A stretch of DNA of 64,000 nucleotides from Merdimonas faecis (lineage in GTDB: Bacteria > Bacillota > Clostridia > Lachnospirales > Lachnospiraceae), in NCBI RefSeq assembly GCF_001754075.1, contig NZ_MIEH01000018.1, forward strand, positions 124,001-188,000, given 5' to 3'. Below the pieces are notes generated by a model. The model had not been told where the DNA came from. It saw only the letters and a program-made list of their open reading frames with translations, and did no database searches. Positions 42,287 through 51,792 of the stretch are shown piece by piece. The position numbers and the translations under genes were made by a program. Position 1 is the first letter of the stretch. The number at the start of each line of letters is the position of its first letter.

Positions 42287-42447
42287 GGGCTGATTTCGTG
42301 AAATCTATTTACTTTTCAGCGCTGATGGGATATACTATCACATATCAAAAAGTTCAGTAAAAAAGTATACCAGAGGCCTCATCTTTGGCGGTATAAGCCG
42401 CCGGATCATTTCTGCCGTTCGGCAAAAGATTTCATGATTATTTATGC

Positions 42448-42476
42448 TTGACAAGAAATCATAAATATAATAGTAT
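42448..42476 (+). promoter_or_regulatory. Promoter of recA
   Basis: TTGACA (42448-42453) is a perfect -35 box; TAGTAT (42471-42476) is at 17 bases and matches the -10 consensus in 4 of 6 positions. It lies directly upstream of the SOS box. Confidence 0.55.
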
Positions 42477-42489
42477 ATTAACCAGGAAA

Positions 42490-42503
42490 CGAACGTTTGT
42501 TCG
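42490..42503 (+). promoter_or_regulatory. SOS (LexA) box of recA
   Basis: CGAACGTTTGTTCG is a full match to the Gram-positive LexA consensus CGAAC-N4-GTTCG and is close to the expected transcription start, between the promoter and the recA ribosome binding site. This predicts DNA-damage induction of recA and of recX. No LexA gene is present in the window. Confidence 0.85.
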
Positions 42504-42525
42504 CTGTATGAAGGAGAAGTGTGTT

Positions 42526-43581
42526 ATGGCAAGTGAAGATAAGAAGAAGGCATTGGATGCCGCGATCGCAAAATTAGAGAAGGATTTTGGAAAGGGAACC
42601 GTGATGAAGCTGGGAGATCCGGCGGCGCAGGTGGCCGTAGAAACGATCCCGACAGGTTCCTTAAGTCTGGATATTGCATTGGGCTTAGGCGGTGTTCCGA
42701 GAGGGCGTGTGGTGGAGATCTACGGACCGGAGTCCAGTGGTAAGACGACCGTTGCGCTTCATATGATCGCAGAAGTACAGAAGCAGGGAGGAATTGCCGG
42801 GTTTATTGACGCAGAGCATGCGCTGGATCCGGTTTATGCAAAGAATATTGGTGTGGATATCGACGAGCTTTATATTTCCCAGCCGGACAGCGGAGACCAG
42901 GCTTTGGAGATCACGGAGACCATGGTGCGGTCCGGAGCGATGGATATCGTAGTCGTGGACTCTGTAGCGGCTCTGGTGCCGAAGCAGGAGATTGAAGGAG
43001 ACATGGGAGACAGCCATGTGGGTCTGCAGGCGAGACTGATGTCCCAGGCGCTCCGGAAGCTGACACCGGTGATCAGTAAGTCCAACTGTGTGGTTATCTT
43101 TATCAATCAGCTCCGTGAGAAGGTTGGCGTGATGTTTGGCAATCCGGAGACCACGACCGGAGGACGGGCGCTGAAGTTCTATGCATCGATCCGTATGGAT
43201 GTCCGCAGGATCGAGACATTGAAGCAGGGCGGAGAGATGGTTGGAAACCGGACCCGCGTCAAGGTAGTAAAAAATAAGATCGCACCGCCGTTTAAGGAGG
43301 CAGAATTTGACATTATGTTCGGAAAAGGAATCTCTAAAGAAGGAGATATCCTGGATCTGGCAGTGGGCCTGAATCTGGTAAACAAGAGCGGAGCCTGGTT
43401 TGCTTACAATGGCGAGAAGATCGGACAGGGACGTGAAAATGCCAAGAAGTATCTGGCCGAGCATCCGGAGATCATGGAGACATTAGACCACCAGATCCGC
43501 GAGCATTACCATTTCGGCCAGGAGGCAGATGAGAAAGAGGAAAAGAAAGCAGAAAAGAAGCAGGAAGGAAAAGCTGAATGA
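42526..43581 (+). CDS. recA: Recombinase RecA
   Basis: Strand-exchange recombinase and coprotease for LexA. Start ATG 42526 is fixed by AAGGAG 9 bases upstream and by the family N-terminus ([21 protein letters not shown]); the open frame before it includes the SOS box and is not coding. Walker A is GPESSGKTT, the loop 2 and [20 protein letters not shown] segments are intact, and the tail is Lys/Glu-rich ([17 protein letters not shown]). 351 residues. The stop overlaps the recX start (ATGA). Confidence 0.98.
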   Translation: MASEDKKKALDAAIAKLEKDFGKGTVMKLGDPAAQVAVETIPTGSLSLDIALGLGGVPRGRVVEIYGPESSGKTTVALHMIAEVQKQGGIAGFIDAEHALDPVYAKNIGVDIDELYISQPDSGDQALEITETMVRSGAMDIVVVDSVAALVPKQEIEGDMGDSHVGLQARLMSQALRKLTPVISKSNCVVIFINQLREKVGVMFGNPETTTGGRALKFYASIRMDVRRIETLKQGGEMVGNRTRVKVVKNKIAPPFKEAEFDIMFGKGISKEGDILDLAVGLNLVNKSGAWFAYNGEKIGQGRENAKKYLAEHPEIMETLDHQIREHYHFGQEADEKEEKKAEKKQEGKAE

Positions 43582-44192
43582 TCATCACAGGGATTGCACC
43601 GGTGACAAAAACGAGATATCAGGTTTTCCTGGACGGACAGCCCGCCTTTTGTTTATACAAAGGCGAGCTGTCTCGCTATCACCTGACAGAGGGCGGCAGC
43701 CTGGATGAGGAGGTCTATCAGAGGATCTGCCAGGAGACACTTCTTCGCAGGGCGAAGTTGAGAGCGATGCACCTTTTGAACCAGATGGGACGTACGAAGG
43801 CCCAGCTTCGGAAAAAGCTGCTTGACGGTGGCTATCCGGAAGAGGTGGTTGATGATGCGATGGCTTACGTAAGCTCGTTTGGCTATGTCAATGACCTGGA
43901 GTATGCAAGAAGCTTTATCCTGGGACGGAAGCACCGGAAGAGCCGGAAAGAGATATTTGCCTCGCTTTCAGAGAAAGGAGTTCCGGCAGAGCAGATCGAA
44001 GAGGCCATGGCCGAATGTTATGAGACGGAGGATACGGAGCAGGCGATCCGTGAGCTGCTCCGGAAAAAGAAATATGATCCGGAGACGGCGGACTGGAAGG
44101 AGACACAGAAGGTGTCGGCCTATCTGGCAAGAAAAGGTTTCCGCTATGAAGATATCCGTCGAGTGATACAAGTTTCTGAGTGGAACGCTTGA
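43578..44192 (+). CDS. recX: Regulatory protein RecX
   Basis: Modulates RecA filament activity. Several repeated three-helix modules are visible ([66 protein letters not shown]). 204 residues is usual. It overlaps recA by four bases and so shares its SOS-controlled promoter, which is a common linkage. Confidence 0.9.
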   Translation: MIITGIAPVTKTRYQVFLDGQPAFCLYKGELSRYHLTEGGSLDEEVYQRICQETLLRRAKLRAMHLLNQMGRTKAQLRKKLLDGGYPEEVVDDAMAYVSSFGYVNDLEYARSFILGRKHRKSRKEIFASLSEKGVPAEQIEEAMAECYETEDTEQAIRELLRKKKYDPETADWKETQKVSAYLARKGFRYEDIRRVIQVSEWNA

Positions 44193-44217
44193 CATCTTTG
44201 TGAAAACAGTATAAAAT
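44189..44217 (+). promoter_or_regulatory. Promoter of rny
   Basis: TTGACA (44189-44194), 17-base spacer, TAAAAT (44212-44217). It overlaps the recX stop codon and lies 47 bases before the rny start. Confidence 0.6.
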
Positions 44218-44264
44218 TTAAGTGTTGTATTTGTACAATGAAAATTAAATAAGGAGGTGCTCCT

Positions 44265-45818
44265 GTGCCGAGTGGAATGATCATTGCTGTAGCAGTCGTG
44301 CTGATCATCGCGGCAGCAGTCATCAGCCATTTTGTAACCGTGTCCAATCTGAAGAAGAACGCTGAATCTAAGATAGGAAATGCGGAGACAAAAGCAAGAG
44401 AAATCATTGATGACGCTGTGAAAACCGCAGAGGCCAAGAAAAAGGAGTCTCTCTTGGAGATTAAAGAAGAGTCCATAAAGAATAAAAATGAACTTGAAAA
44501 AGAAACCAAGGAACGCAGAGCAGAGCTGCAGCGTTACGAAAAACGAGTGTTATCCAAGGAAGAGGCTTTAGACAAGAAGGCGGACGCGATTGAAAAGCGG
44601 GAAGCAGGATTTGCAGCAAAAGAAGAACAGCTGAAACAGCGCGAAGCGAAAGTGGAAGAGCTGAGCAGGCAAAGAGTACAGGAACTAGAAAGAATCTCAG
44701 GACTTACCTCCGAACAGGCAAAAGAATATTTGTTAAAAACTGTTGAAGAAGATGTGAAACATGATACCGCCAAGATGATCAAGGAACTGGAGACGCAGGC
44801 GAAGGAAGAAGCGGATAAGAAGGCAAAGGAATTTGTCGTTACCGCGATCCAGAGATGTGCGGCTGATCATGTGGCGGAAACTACGATTTCGGTCGTACAG
44901 CTTCCAAGCGATGAGATGAAGGGACGAATCATCGGACGTGAAGGACGGAATATCCGTACGCTTGAGACATTGACGGGTGTGGAATTGATCATCGATGACA
45001 CCCCGGAAGCCGTTGTGCTTTCTGGATTTGACCCGATCAGAAGAGAAGTCGCAAGGATCGCGCTGGAAAAACTGATCGTCGACGGACGGATCCATCCGGC
45101 CAGAATCGAAGAAATGGTCGAGAAGGCTCAGAAAGAAGTCGACGTTATGATTCGCGAAGAAGGAGAGGCGGCAGCCCTGGAAGTAGGAGTTCACGGTATC
45201 CATCCGGAACTGATCAAGCTTCTGGGACGCATGAAGTTCCGCACCAGCTATGGACAGAATGCGTTAAAACATTCTATCGAAGTGGCTCAGCTTGCAGGAC
45301 TTCTGGCTGGCGAGATCGGACTGGATGTCAGAGTTGCCAAGCGTGCCGGACTTTTGCATGATATTGGAAAATCCATCGACCATGATGTGGAAGGATCCCA
45401 CATCCAGATAGGTGTAGATCTTTGCAGAAAATACAAAGAGTCAGCGACTGTGATTAATGCGGTGGAAGCTCATCACGGCGATGTAGAGCCGGAAACTCTG
45501 ATCGCGTGCGTGGTTCAGGCGGCAGATACGATTTCTGCGGCAAGACCGGGTGCGAGAAGAGAAACATTGGAAACATATACAAACAGGTTAAAACAATTAG
45601 AAGATATCACCAACCAGTTCAAGGGTGTTGATAAGTCTTTTGCTATTCAGGCAGGTAGAGAGATTCGAGTTATGGTAGTTCCGGAGCAGGTATCTGATGC
45701 GGATATGGTATTGATGGCCAGAGATATTGCAAAACAGATTGAGTATGAATTGGAATATCCTGGACAGATCAAGGTCAATGTTATTCGTGAGTCACGAGTG
45801 ACGGACTATGCCAAGTAG
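44265..45818 (+). CDS. rny: Ribonuclease Y
   Basis: Membrane-anchored endoribonuclease that starts mRNA decay. N-terminal membrane helix ([19 protein letters not shown]), long coiled coil (about residues 30-190, Lys/Glu-rich), KH RNA-binding domain with [15 protein letters not shown], and the HD metal phosphohydrolase domain with [12 protein letters not shown]. 517 residues. It starts with GTG after AAGGAGGTG. A terminator follows. Confidence 0.96.
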   Translation: MPSGMIIAVAVVLIIAAAVISHFVTVSNLKKNAESKIGNAETKAREIIDDAVKTAEAKKKESLLEIKEESIKNKNELEKETKERRAELQRYEKRVLSKEEALDKKADAIEKREAGFAAKEEQLKQREAKVEELSRQRVQELERISGLTSEQAKEYLLKTVEEDVKHDTAKMIKELETQAKEEADKKAKEFVVTAIQRCAADHVAETTISVVQLPSDEMKGRIIGREGRNIRTLETLTGVELIIDDTPEAVVLSGFDPIRREVARIALEKLIVDGRIHPARIEEMVEKAQKEVDVMIREEGEAAALEVGVHGIHPELIKLLGRMKFRTSYGQNALKHSIEVAQLAGLLAGEIGLDVRVAKRAGLLHDIGKSIDHDVEGSHIQIGVDLCRKYKESATVINAVEAHHGDVEPETLIACVVQAADTISAARPGARRETLETYTNRLKQLEDITNQFKGVDKSFAIQAGREIRVMVVPEQVSDADMVLMARDIAKQIEYELEYPGQIKVNVIRESRVTDYAK

Positions 45819-45832
45819 AAGATAAATGACGG

Positions 45833-45863
45833 CAGGGTCGGTATGATTACCGGCTCTGTTTTT
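45833..45863 (+). terminator. Intrinsic terminator after rny
   Basis: CAGGGTCGGT pairs with ACCGGCTCTG (10 bp including two G-U pairs, 6-base loop), followed by TTTTT. Confidence 0.8.
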
Positions 45864-45928
45864 ATTACATAGGAAATTTTGGCGCCTGTACCGACGGGCG
45901 TTCATTTGAAAATGCAGGAGGGAGAAAG

Positions 45929-46468
45929 ATGAGTGAAAATGTAAAAAGAACGGGACGCGATCTGGTATACCAGGGAGCGATCCTGAACGTATACAAAGAT
46001 CATATGGAGTTTGCAAATGGCAATACCGCTGATTGGGATTTTATCCATCATGACGGGGCGGCGGCCGTGGTGCCGGTACTGCCGGATGGGAGGATTCTTA
46101 TGGTATCCCAGTACCGCAACGCACTGGAACGGATGACACTGGAGATACCGGCCGGCAAGCTGGACGCTCCGGACGAGCCGGGAATTTCCTGTGCGTCCAG
46201 GGAACTGGAGGAAGAGACGGGATACCGCTGTGAGCATCTGGAGCATCTTTTGACGCTCCGGACCACGGTAGCCTTTTGCGATGAGAAGATCGAGATTTAT
46301 CTGGCGAGGGATCTTAAAAAGACAGGGCAGCATCTGGACGAGGATGAATATGTAGATGTGAAGGCATATACGCTGGCGGAATTGAAGGAAAAAATATTTG
46401 AAGGAAAGATTCAGGATTCCAAGACCATTGCGGCAATCCTGGCATACGAGGTAAAATGCGGCATATAA
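45929..46468 (+). CDS. NUDIX hydrolase, ADP-ribose pyrophosphatase-like
   Basis: Hydrolyses ADP-ribose or similar nucleoside diphosphate sugars. The Nudix box reads from AGKLDAPDEPGISCASRELEEETGY; compared with the canonical GX5EX7REUXEEXGU spacing it has one extra residue between the first Gly and the REL motif. The preceding MVSQYRNAL and PAGKLD features place it in the NudF/YqkG group. 179 residues. AGGAGGGAG site upstream. The spoIIM-like gene begins 31 bases downstream. Confidence 0.88.
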   Translation: MSENVKRTGRDLVYQGAILNVYKDHMEFANGNTADWDFIHHDGAAAVVPVLPDGRILMVSQYRNALERMTLEIPAGKLDAPDEPGISCASRELEEETGYRCEHLEHLLTLRTTVAFCDEKIEIYLARDLKKTGQHLDEDEYVDVKAYTLAELKEKIFEGKIQDSKTIAAILAYEVKCGI

Positions 46469-46499
46469 TGAAGTATCTGACGGACTAAGGAGGGGTTCT

Positions 46500-47042
46500 T
46501 TGAAGATACGGGAAAACAGAATGTATGTCGTGTGGATCTGCATGGCAGGATTTCTGGCGGGGATCCTATATGCCAATGTGCTGGCGGCAGATGAGATTGC
46601 CGGGATCGGGATTTTTCAGGAGTATTTTCTTGGACGGTTTTCCGGCGTGGAGATTCTGAGTGCTGATTATATCTGGTATATCGCAAGGATACGGGCAGTT
46701 CCGCTTTTTTTGCTGGCGGCTCTTGGTTCCACAAAGCTCCGGAAAGCTTCTGCGGCTGTATTTCTGGCCTGGACAGGCTTTTCCCTGGGGCTTATCATGA
46801 CGGCGGCAGTGCTGAAGATGGGAGGAAAGGGACTGGTGCTTTGTCTGATTGCCTTGACTCCGCATCTTTTTTTCTATGCGGCCGGCTATCTGATTCTTCT
46901 ATGGTATCTGTTCCGGTATCCGGAGGTACGGTGGAATCTGTCTAAGACTGTCTGCATGGCGTTTTTGATATTGACAGGTTTTTTGCTGGAGTGCTATGTG
47001 AATCCCGTGCTGATGCAAATGTTTGTGGAGACGCTTCAGTGA
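46500..47042 (+). CDS. spoIIM: Stage II sporulation protein M-like
   Basis: Membrane protein of 180 residues with five or six hydrophobic helices, resembling SpoIIM, one of the three proteins of the peptidoglycan-remodelling complex that drives engulfment in sporulation (SpoIID-SpoIIM-SpoIIP). Similarity is in the general topology and in sequence stretches such as LTPHLFFYAAGYL. It uses TTG at 46500 with AGGAGGGG 5 bases upstream; ATG 46521 is an alternative. It ends 20 bases before the convergent gene on the opposite strand. Confidence 0.75.
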   Translation: MKIRENRMYVVWICMAGFLAGILYANVLAADEIAGIGIFQEYFLGRFSGVEILSADYIWYIARIRAVPLFLLAALGSTKLRKASAAVFLAWTGFSLGLIMTAAVLKMGGKGLVLCLIALTPHLFFYAAGYLILLWYLFRYPEVRWNLSKTVCMAFLILTGFLLECYVNPVLMQMFVETLQ

Positions 47043-47062
47043 CGCCCGGCGGCGAAAACAGG

Positions 47063-48394
47063 TCAGCTGTTCTTTTCCGGGAAACGATATCGGATTAGAA
47101 CCAGGAGACAGCAGGAAAATACACAGAGCTGGCTTGCCAGCATACCCCAGAGATATCCCTGGATCCCGAAGGAGGGGATCAGCAGGAAAATGCTGGCTAT
47201 CCTGAGGCCAAGGCTTGCAGCATTGATGAGAAAGGTGAGAGTTGTTTTTCCGATACCGTTAATGGTGCTGATCAGAGTGTTGTTGGTGTATAAAAAGGGA
47301 CACATCCATGCCAGGATCTGTATCAGATTTCCGGCCAGGCTGCTGTGAAAAATATGACTGCCGATCCAGGGACCGGTTATCAAAAGAAAGGCGCAGCAAA
47401 AGCATCCCATAGCAATACAGGAAGAAGTGACCTTTATGACCAGGGTGCGGAAAGCTTTTTTATCACGCAGCGTCTGTATCCGGGCGACCTCCGGAAGCAG
47501 CATGGTGGAGATGGAGCCAGAGACTGCCGAAGGGAACAGGATGCATGGAAGAGCCATACCGGTCAGAACGCCATAGACGGAAAGAGCCTCTTTTTGGGTC
47601 ATACCGGCTGTTTTAAGCTGCAGAGGGATAGAGACTGCCTCCGCACTCTGCAGGAGGTTTAGAAGGACCCGGTTCCCGGTAAGCGGGAGTGAAGGGAGCA
47701 AAAGCCGGGGAATCTGCCGGCAAAGGGAGAGAAAGGAGAGACGGTTTTTCGGCTCTCCTTTTTTGCCGGAGATCAAAATGTGCAGGCAGTAGAAGGAGGA
47801 AGCGAGCTCTCCGGCTGCCAGTCCGACAACGGCAAAGGAGACATCTGCGGTAATGCCTCGTTCTGCGGCTGCAAAATAAATAAGGAACACGCTGCCGATC
47901 CGTACGCTCTGTTCGATCAGCTGGGAAACGGCAGGGACGCCGGTTTCCTTTTGACCGAAATAGTAGCCGCAGATACAGCTGTGAATGGCGGCAAAAGGAA
48001 AGACATAAGATAAGATGACTAAAAGCCCGGCACAGCGAGGGTCGCGAAGAAATACCACGGCGATCCATCCTGCATAGTTTTGGAGGAATAGTGTTACAAT
48101 ACTGGAAAAAGAAACTGTAATTAAGAGGGCCGTGTACAACAACTGCCGGGCCTCTTTTTTTCGTCCGAGAGCCGTGTCTTTTGCTACCAGGCGGGCCAGT
48201 ATCAGCTCGATTCCGGCACAGGTAAGAGAAAATCCCAGGGCGTAAACAGGAAAGATCAGCTGATAGAGACCAACGCCCTCCTCTCCAAATGCATGGCTTA
48301 AGAAAATGCGGTAGAAAAAGCCCATCATGCGGGTGGCAAGACCTGTCATGGTCAGGATCAGAGTTCCTTTAATCAATGTGTGTGCGCGGGACAT
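47063..48394 (-). CDS. spoVB: SpoVB-like polysaccharide biosynthesis / lipid II flippase family protein
   Basis: A polytopic protein of 443 residues with about 12 to 14 membrane helices of the MATE-like MVF superfamily. N-terminal LIKGTLILTMTGLATRMMGFFYRIFLSHAFGEEGVGLYQL is a very good match to SpoVB, the putative lipid II flippase needed for spore cortex. Its neighbour spoIIM is also a sporulation gene. Start ATG at 48394 with AAGGAG upstream; it is divergent from the Rrf2-nifS operon, sharing a 126-base gap. Confidence 0.88.
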   Translation of the reverse strand: MSRAHTLIKGTLILTMTGLATRMMGFFYRIFLSHAFGEEGVGLYQLIFPVYALGFSLTCAGIELILARLVAKDTALGRKKEARQLLYTALLITVSFSSIVTLFLQNYAGWIAVVFLRDPRCAGLLVILSYVFPFAAIHSCICGYYFGQKETGVPAVSQLIEQSVRIGSVFLIYFAAAERGITADVSFAVVGLAAGELASSFYCLHILISGKKGEPKNRLSFLSLCRQIPRLLLPSLPLTGNRVLLNLLQSAEAVSIPLQLKTAGMTQKEALSVYGVLTGMALPCILFPSAVSGSISTMLLPEVARIQTLRDKKAFRTLVIKVTSSCIAMGCFCCAFLLITGPWIGSHIFHSSLAGNLIQILAWMCPFLYTNNTLISTINGIGKTTLTFLINAASLGLRIASIFLLIPSFGIQGYLWGMLASQLCVFSCCLLVLIRYRFPEKNS

Positions 48395-48441
48395 AGCAGG
48401 ACTCCTTAAGGATATTGTTATAAGATATTCAAAAGAGAGGC

Positions 48442-48470
48442 TTGACAGAACTACCAGTCAATGGTATCCT
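48442..48470 (+). promoter_or_regulatory. Promoter of the rrf2-nifS-nifU operon
   Basis: TTGACA (48442-48447), 17-base spacer, TATCCT (48465-48470). The downstream bases carry an imperfect inverted repeat (CCTAC at 48468-48472 and GTAGG near 48497), a candidate Rrf2 operator, but its significance is unsure. Confidence 0.6.
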
Positions 48471-48520
48471 ACAGAAAGATAACCCAGTAAAATAGTAGGA
48501 ATTAAAAAGAAGGTGAGAAA

Positions 48521-48982
48521 ATGAAGCTTTCTACCAAAGGAAGATACGGCCTGCGGGCCATGATCGATCTCGCCAGATATAGTGAAGATGAGCCGGTATC
48601 CATTAGCAGTATCGCCTCCAGACAGGCAATCTCGGAGCGTTATCTCGAACAGCTGGTAGCATTGTTGAAAAAAGCCGGGCTGGTGTCCAGCATCCGGGGA
48701 GCACAGGGGGGATATGTGCTGGCGAAAGAAGCTTCTGAAATTTCGGTGGGAGATGTTTTGCGGGCACTGGAAGGAAGTCTTGAACCGGTGAAATGTGCAG
48801 CGTTTTATTCGGAAGAAGGCTGTCTGGCCGCCGGAGGATGCGTGACGAAGTATGTCTGGCAGAAGATCAATGACAGTATTAATGATACGGTGGACCATAT
48901 CATGCTGGACGAGCTGGTGGAGGAAAGTAAAAAGGTAAATCCTGCCGGGGGATGTGAAGAGCCCCAGTGCAGTCAGCCATAA
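48521..48982 (+). CDS. Rrf2-family transcriptional regulator (IscR-like)
   Basis: Winged-helix regulator of 153 residues that probably senses iron-sulfur cluster status. MKLSTKGRYGLRAMIDLA at the N-terminus and IASRQAISERYLEQLVALLKKAGLV are the DNA-binding part; three cysteines in the CAAFYSEEGCLAAGGC region (residues about 90-107) match the cluster ligands of IscR-type proteins. It heads an operon with nifS, nifU and mnmA, which it presumably represses when clusters are sufficient. Confidence 0.9.
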   Translation: MKLSTKGRYGLRAMIDLARYSEDEPVSISSIASRQAISERYLEQLVALLKKAGLVSSIRGAQGGYVLAKEASEISVGDVLRALEGSLEPVKCAAFYSEEGCLAAGGCVTKYVWQKINDSINDTVDHIMLDELVEESKKVNPAGGCEEPQCSQP

Positions 48983-49031
48983 ATCAAAATGCGGAGCTGT
49001 CCCGGAAGCGGACGGCAGAGAGGAGAATAGG

Positions 49032-50222
49032 ATGAGCAGATTTTTATATTTAGATAATGCAGCAACGACAAAAACGGCACCGGAAGTACTGGAAGCTATG
49101 CTTCCATATTTCACGGAGAAATTCGGAAATCCGTCCAGTGTATATCAGTTTGCGGCGGAGAATAAGACGGTGGTGGATGAGATGCGTAAGATCATCGCCG
49201 AATCCCTTGGAGCAAAGAGTAAGGAAATCTATTTTACTGCGGGAGGCTCTGAGGCGGATAACTGGGCGCTGAAAGCAACGGCAGAGGCTTATCAGGCAAA
49301 GGGAAGGCATATCATCACCACGAAGATCGAGCACCACGCGATTCTCCATACAGCAGAGTATCTGGAGCGGCAGGGCTATGAGGTGACATACCTTGATGTG
49401 GACGAGGATGGAAAGGTAGATCTTGAGGAATTAAAGGCTGCGATCCGGCCAGATACGATCCTGATCTCTGTTATGTATGCCAATAACGAGATCGGAACGG
49501 TAGAACCTATCCGCGAGATCGGAGAGATCGCCCATGAGCATGGCATCCTGTTCCATACAGATGCGGTGCAGGCTTACGGTCATCTTCCCATCAATGTAGA
49601 TGAATGTTATATCGATATGCTGAGCGCCAGCGGACATAAGCTGAACGGACCAAAGGGCATCGGATTTCTGTATATCCGTACAGGCGTGAAGATCCGCTCT
49701 TTTATCCATGGAGGAGCGCAGGAGCGCAAGCGCCGCGCCGGAACAGAAAACGTGCCGGGAATCGTCGGGATGGGCGCTGCGGTAAAGCGGGCTTTTGACA
49801 CGATGGAAGAACGGACAGCCAGAGAAAAAGAGGTAAGGGACTATCTTATCCGGAGGGTAGAGAACGAGATCCCGTACTGCCGGCTGAACGGACATCGGAC
49901 AGACCGTCTGCCAAACAATGCAAATTTCAGTTTCCAGTTCATTGAAGGAGAATCGTTGCTGATCCGTCTGGATATGAAGGGAATCTGTGCATCCAGCGGA
50001 TCTGCATGTACCTCGGGATCACTGGATCCGTCACATGTGCTTCTGGCCATCGGCCTTCCTCATGAGATCGCTCATGGGTCACTGCGCCTTACGATCAATG
50101 AGGAGATTTCAAAAGAAGATGTGGATTATGTAGTAGACAGTTTAAAAGAGATCGTAGAGGGACTTCGGAATATGTCGCCGCTTTACGAGGATTTTGTAAA
50201 GAAACAAGAGAAAAACGTATAG
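49032..50222 (+). CDS. nifS: Cysteine desulfurase NifS
   Basis: PLP enzyme that takes sulfur from cysteine for iron-sulfur clusters and tRNA thiolation. LYLDNAATTKTAPEVLEAM opens the protein; PLP lysine Lys203 in SGHKLNG; persulfide cysteine Cys326 in SSGSACTSGS. 396 residues. ATG 49032 is chosen because of AGGAGAATAGG upstream. The 49-base gap to the regulator gene and the 22 bases to nifU suggest one operon. Confidence 0.95.
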   Translation: MSRFLYLDNAATTKTAPEVLEAMLPYFTEKFGNPSSVYQFAAENKTVVDEMRKIIAESLGAKSKEIYFTAGGSEADNWALKATAEAYQAKGRHIITTKIEHHAILHTAEYLERQGYEVTYLDVDEDGKVDLEELKAAIRPDTILISVMYANNEIGTVEPIREIGEIAHEHGILFHTDAVQAYGHLPINVDECYIDMLSASGHKLNGPKGIGFLYIRTGVKIRSFIHGGAQERKRRAGTENVPGIVGMGAAVKRAFDTMEERTAREKEVRDYLIRRVENEIPYCRLNGHRTDRLPNNANFSFQFIEGESLLIRLDMKGICASSGSACTSGSLDPSHVLLAIGLPHEIAHGSLRLTINEEISKEDVDYVVDSLKEIVEGLRNMSPLYEDFVKKQEKNV

Positions 50223-50244
50223 AGGAAGAACAGGAGGAATCAGT

Positions 50245-50688
50245 ATGTATTCAGCAAAGGTTATGGACCACTTTGAACATCCAAGAAATGTGGGAGAAAT
50301 AGAGAATGCCAGCGGCGTTGGAACGGTAGGGAACGCAAAGTGCGGAGATATTATGAGGATTTATCTGGATATTGATGAAAACCAGATCATCCGGGATGTA
50401 AAGTTTAAGACCTTCGGCTGCGGGGCGGCAGTAGCTACCAGCAGTATGGCTACGGAGCTGGTGAAGGGAAAATCAGTTAAGGAGGCTATGCAGGTGACGA
50501 ATAAAGCTGTCATGGAGGCACTTGACGGGCTGCCGCCGGTTAAGGTACACTGTTCTTTGTTGGCGGAAGAAGCCATTCATGCGGCTTTGTGGGATTATGC
50601 CGAAAAACATGGTATTAAGATTGAGGGACTGACAAAACCGAAGTCGGATATCCACGAAGACGAGGAAGAAGAGGAAGAAGAATATTAA
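50245..50688 (+). CDS. nifU: Iron-sulfur cluster scaffold NifU/IscU
   Basis: Scaffold on which clusters are assembled with sulfur from NifS. Three conserved cysteines: GNAKCGD, FGCGAA and HCSLL (the last after PPVKV). 147 residues, with a very acidic C-terminus (DEDEEEEEEY-like) not found in E. coli IscU. It is 15 bases before mnmA. Confidence 0.95.
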   Translation: MYSAKVMDHFEHPRNVGEIENASGVGTVGNAKCGDIMRIYLDIDENQIIRDVKFKTFGCGAAVATSSMATELVKGKSVKEAMQVTNKAVMEALDGLPPVKVHCSLLAEEAIHAALWDYAEKHGIKIEGLTKPKSDIHEDEEEEEEEY

Positions 50689-50703
50689 GACTGAGGATGT
50701 ATC

Positions 50704-51789
50704 ATGGAACGAAAGAAAGTGGTAGTCGGCATGTCCGGCGGTGTGGATTCTTCGGTGGCGGCCTGGCTTTTGAAGGAGCAGGGGTATGACGTCATCGGGG
50801 TGACCATGCAGATCTGGCAGGAAGAAGATGAGCAGGTGCAGGAGGAAAATGGCGGATGCTGCGGCCTAAGCGCTGTGGACGATGCCAGGAGGGTGGCCTC
50901 ATCCCTGGGAATTCCCTATTATGTCATGAATTTCCGGAAAGAATTTAAGGAACATGTCATAGACTATTTTATCGATGAATATTTACACGGGCGGACGCCC
51001 AATCCCTGTATTGCCTGCAACCGGTATGTGAAATGGGAGTCCTTGCTTGAGAGAAGCCGCCGGATCGGAGCGGACTATATTGCGACGGGGCACTATGCCA
51101 GGATCGAAAAGCTGCCAAATGGCCGGTTTAGCTTAAGGGTTTCTGAGACGGGGGCCAAGGATCAGACCTATGCGCTGTATAATCTGACTCAGGAGCAGTT
51201 AAGCTCCACTTTGATGCCGGTAGGAAGCTATACCAAGGACGAGATCCGGAAGATGGCAAAGGAGCTGGGGCTTCTGGTTGCGGAGAAGCCGGACAGCCAG
51301 GACATCTGTTTTGTGCCGGACGGAGATTACGCATCGTTCATTGAAGAGACGACGGATGCGGGAAGCCGTCCTGGGAATTTTGTGCTGTCCGATGGAAGTG
51401 TGGTGGGAACGCATAAAGGGATTATTCATTATACAGTGGGACAGCGCAAAGGACTGGGACTTTCCATGGGGCATCCGGTGTTTGTGCTGGAGATCCGGCC
51501 GGACACCAACGAGATCGTGGTGGGGACCGGCGAGGAATCACTGACCCGCAAGGTCAGGGCACGCCATATCAATTTTATGTCGGTGGAAGATCTGCCGGAG
51601 AAAAAACGGGTCTTTGCAAAGATCCGGTACAACCACAAAGGGGCCTGGTGTACGGCGGAAAAGACCGGAGAGGATGAGATCTTATGTATCTTTGACGAGC
51701 CTCAGAGAGCAGTCACTCCGGGGCAGGCGCTGGTACTTTATGACGGAGAATATGTTCTGGGCGGCGGAACGATCGTAAGGGAGGAATAA
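50704..51789 (+). CDS. mnmA: tRNA-specific 2-thiouridylase MnmA
   Basis: Uses the sulfur from NifS to thiolate U34 in tRNAs for Lys, Glu and Gln. ATP-binding PP motif SGGVDSSVAAWL at residues about 10-21, CGLSAVDDA, catalytic cysteines in NPCIACNRYVKW and SQDICFV. 361 residues. Being in an operon with nifS matches the NifS-MnmA sulfur relay of Firmicutes. Only 3 bases separate it from the PHP gene. Confidence 0.95.
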   Translation: MERKKVVVGMSGGVDSSVAAWLLKEQGYDVIGVTMQIWQEEDEQVQEENGGCCGLSAVDDARRVASSLGIPYYVMNFRKEFKEHVIDYFIDEYLHGRTPNPCIACNRYVKWESLLERSRRIGADYIATGHYARIEKLPNGRFSLRVSETGAKDQTYALYNLTQEQLSSTLMPVGSYTKDEIRKMAKELGLLVAEKPDSQDICFVPDGDYASFIEETTDAGSRPGNFVLSDGSVVGTHKGIIHYTVGQRKGLGLSMGHPVFVLEIRPDTNEIVVGTGEESLTRKVRARHINFMSVEDLPEKKRVFAKIRYNHKGAWCTAEKTGEDEILCIFDEPQRAVTPGQALVLYDGEYVLGGGTIVREE

Positions 51790-51792
51790 GAA

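Noticed and set aside
42287-42447. Small RNA or riboswitch upstream of recA
   Set aside because: Two short hairpins exist but they lie upstream of the recA promoter and show no promoter or terminator of their own.
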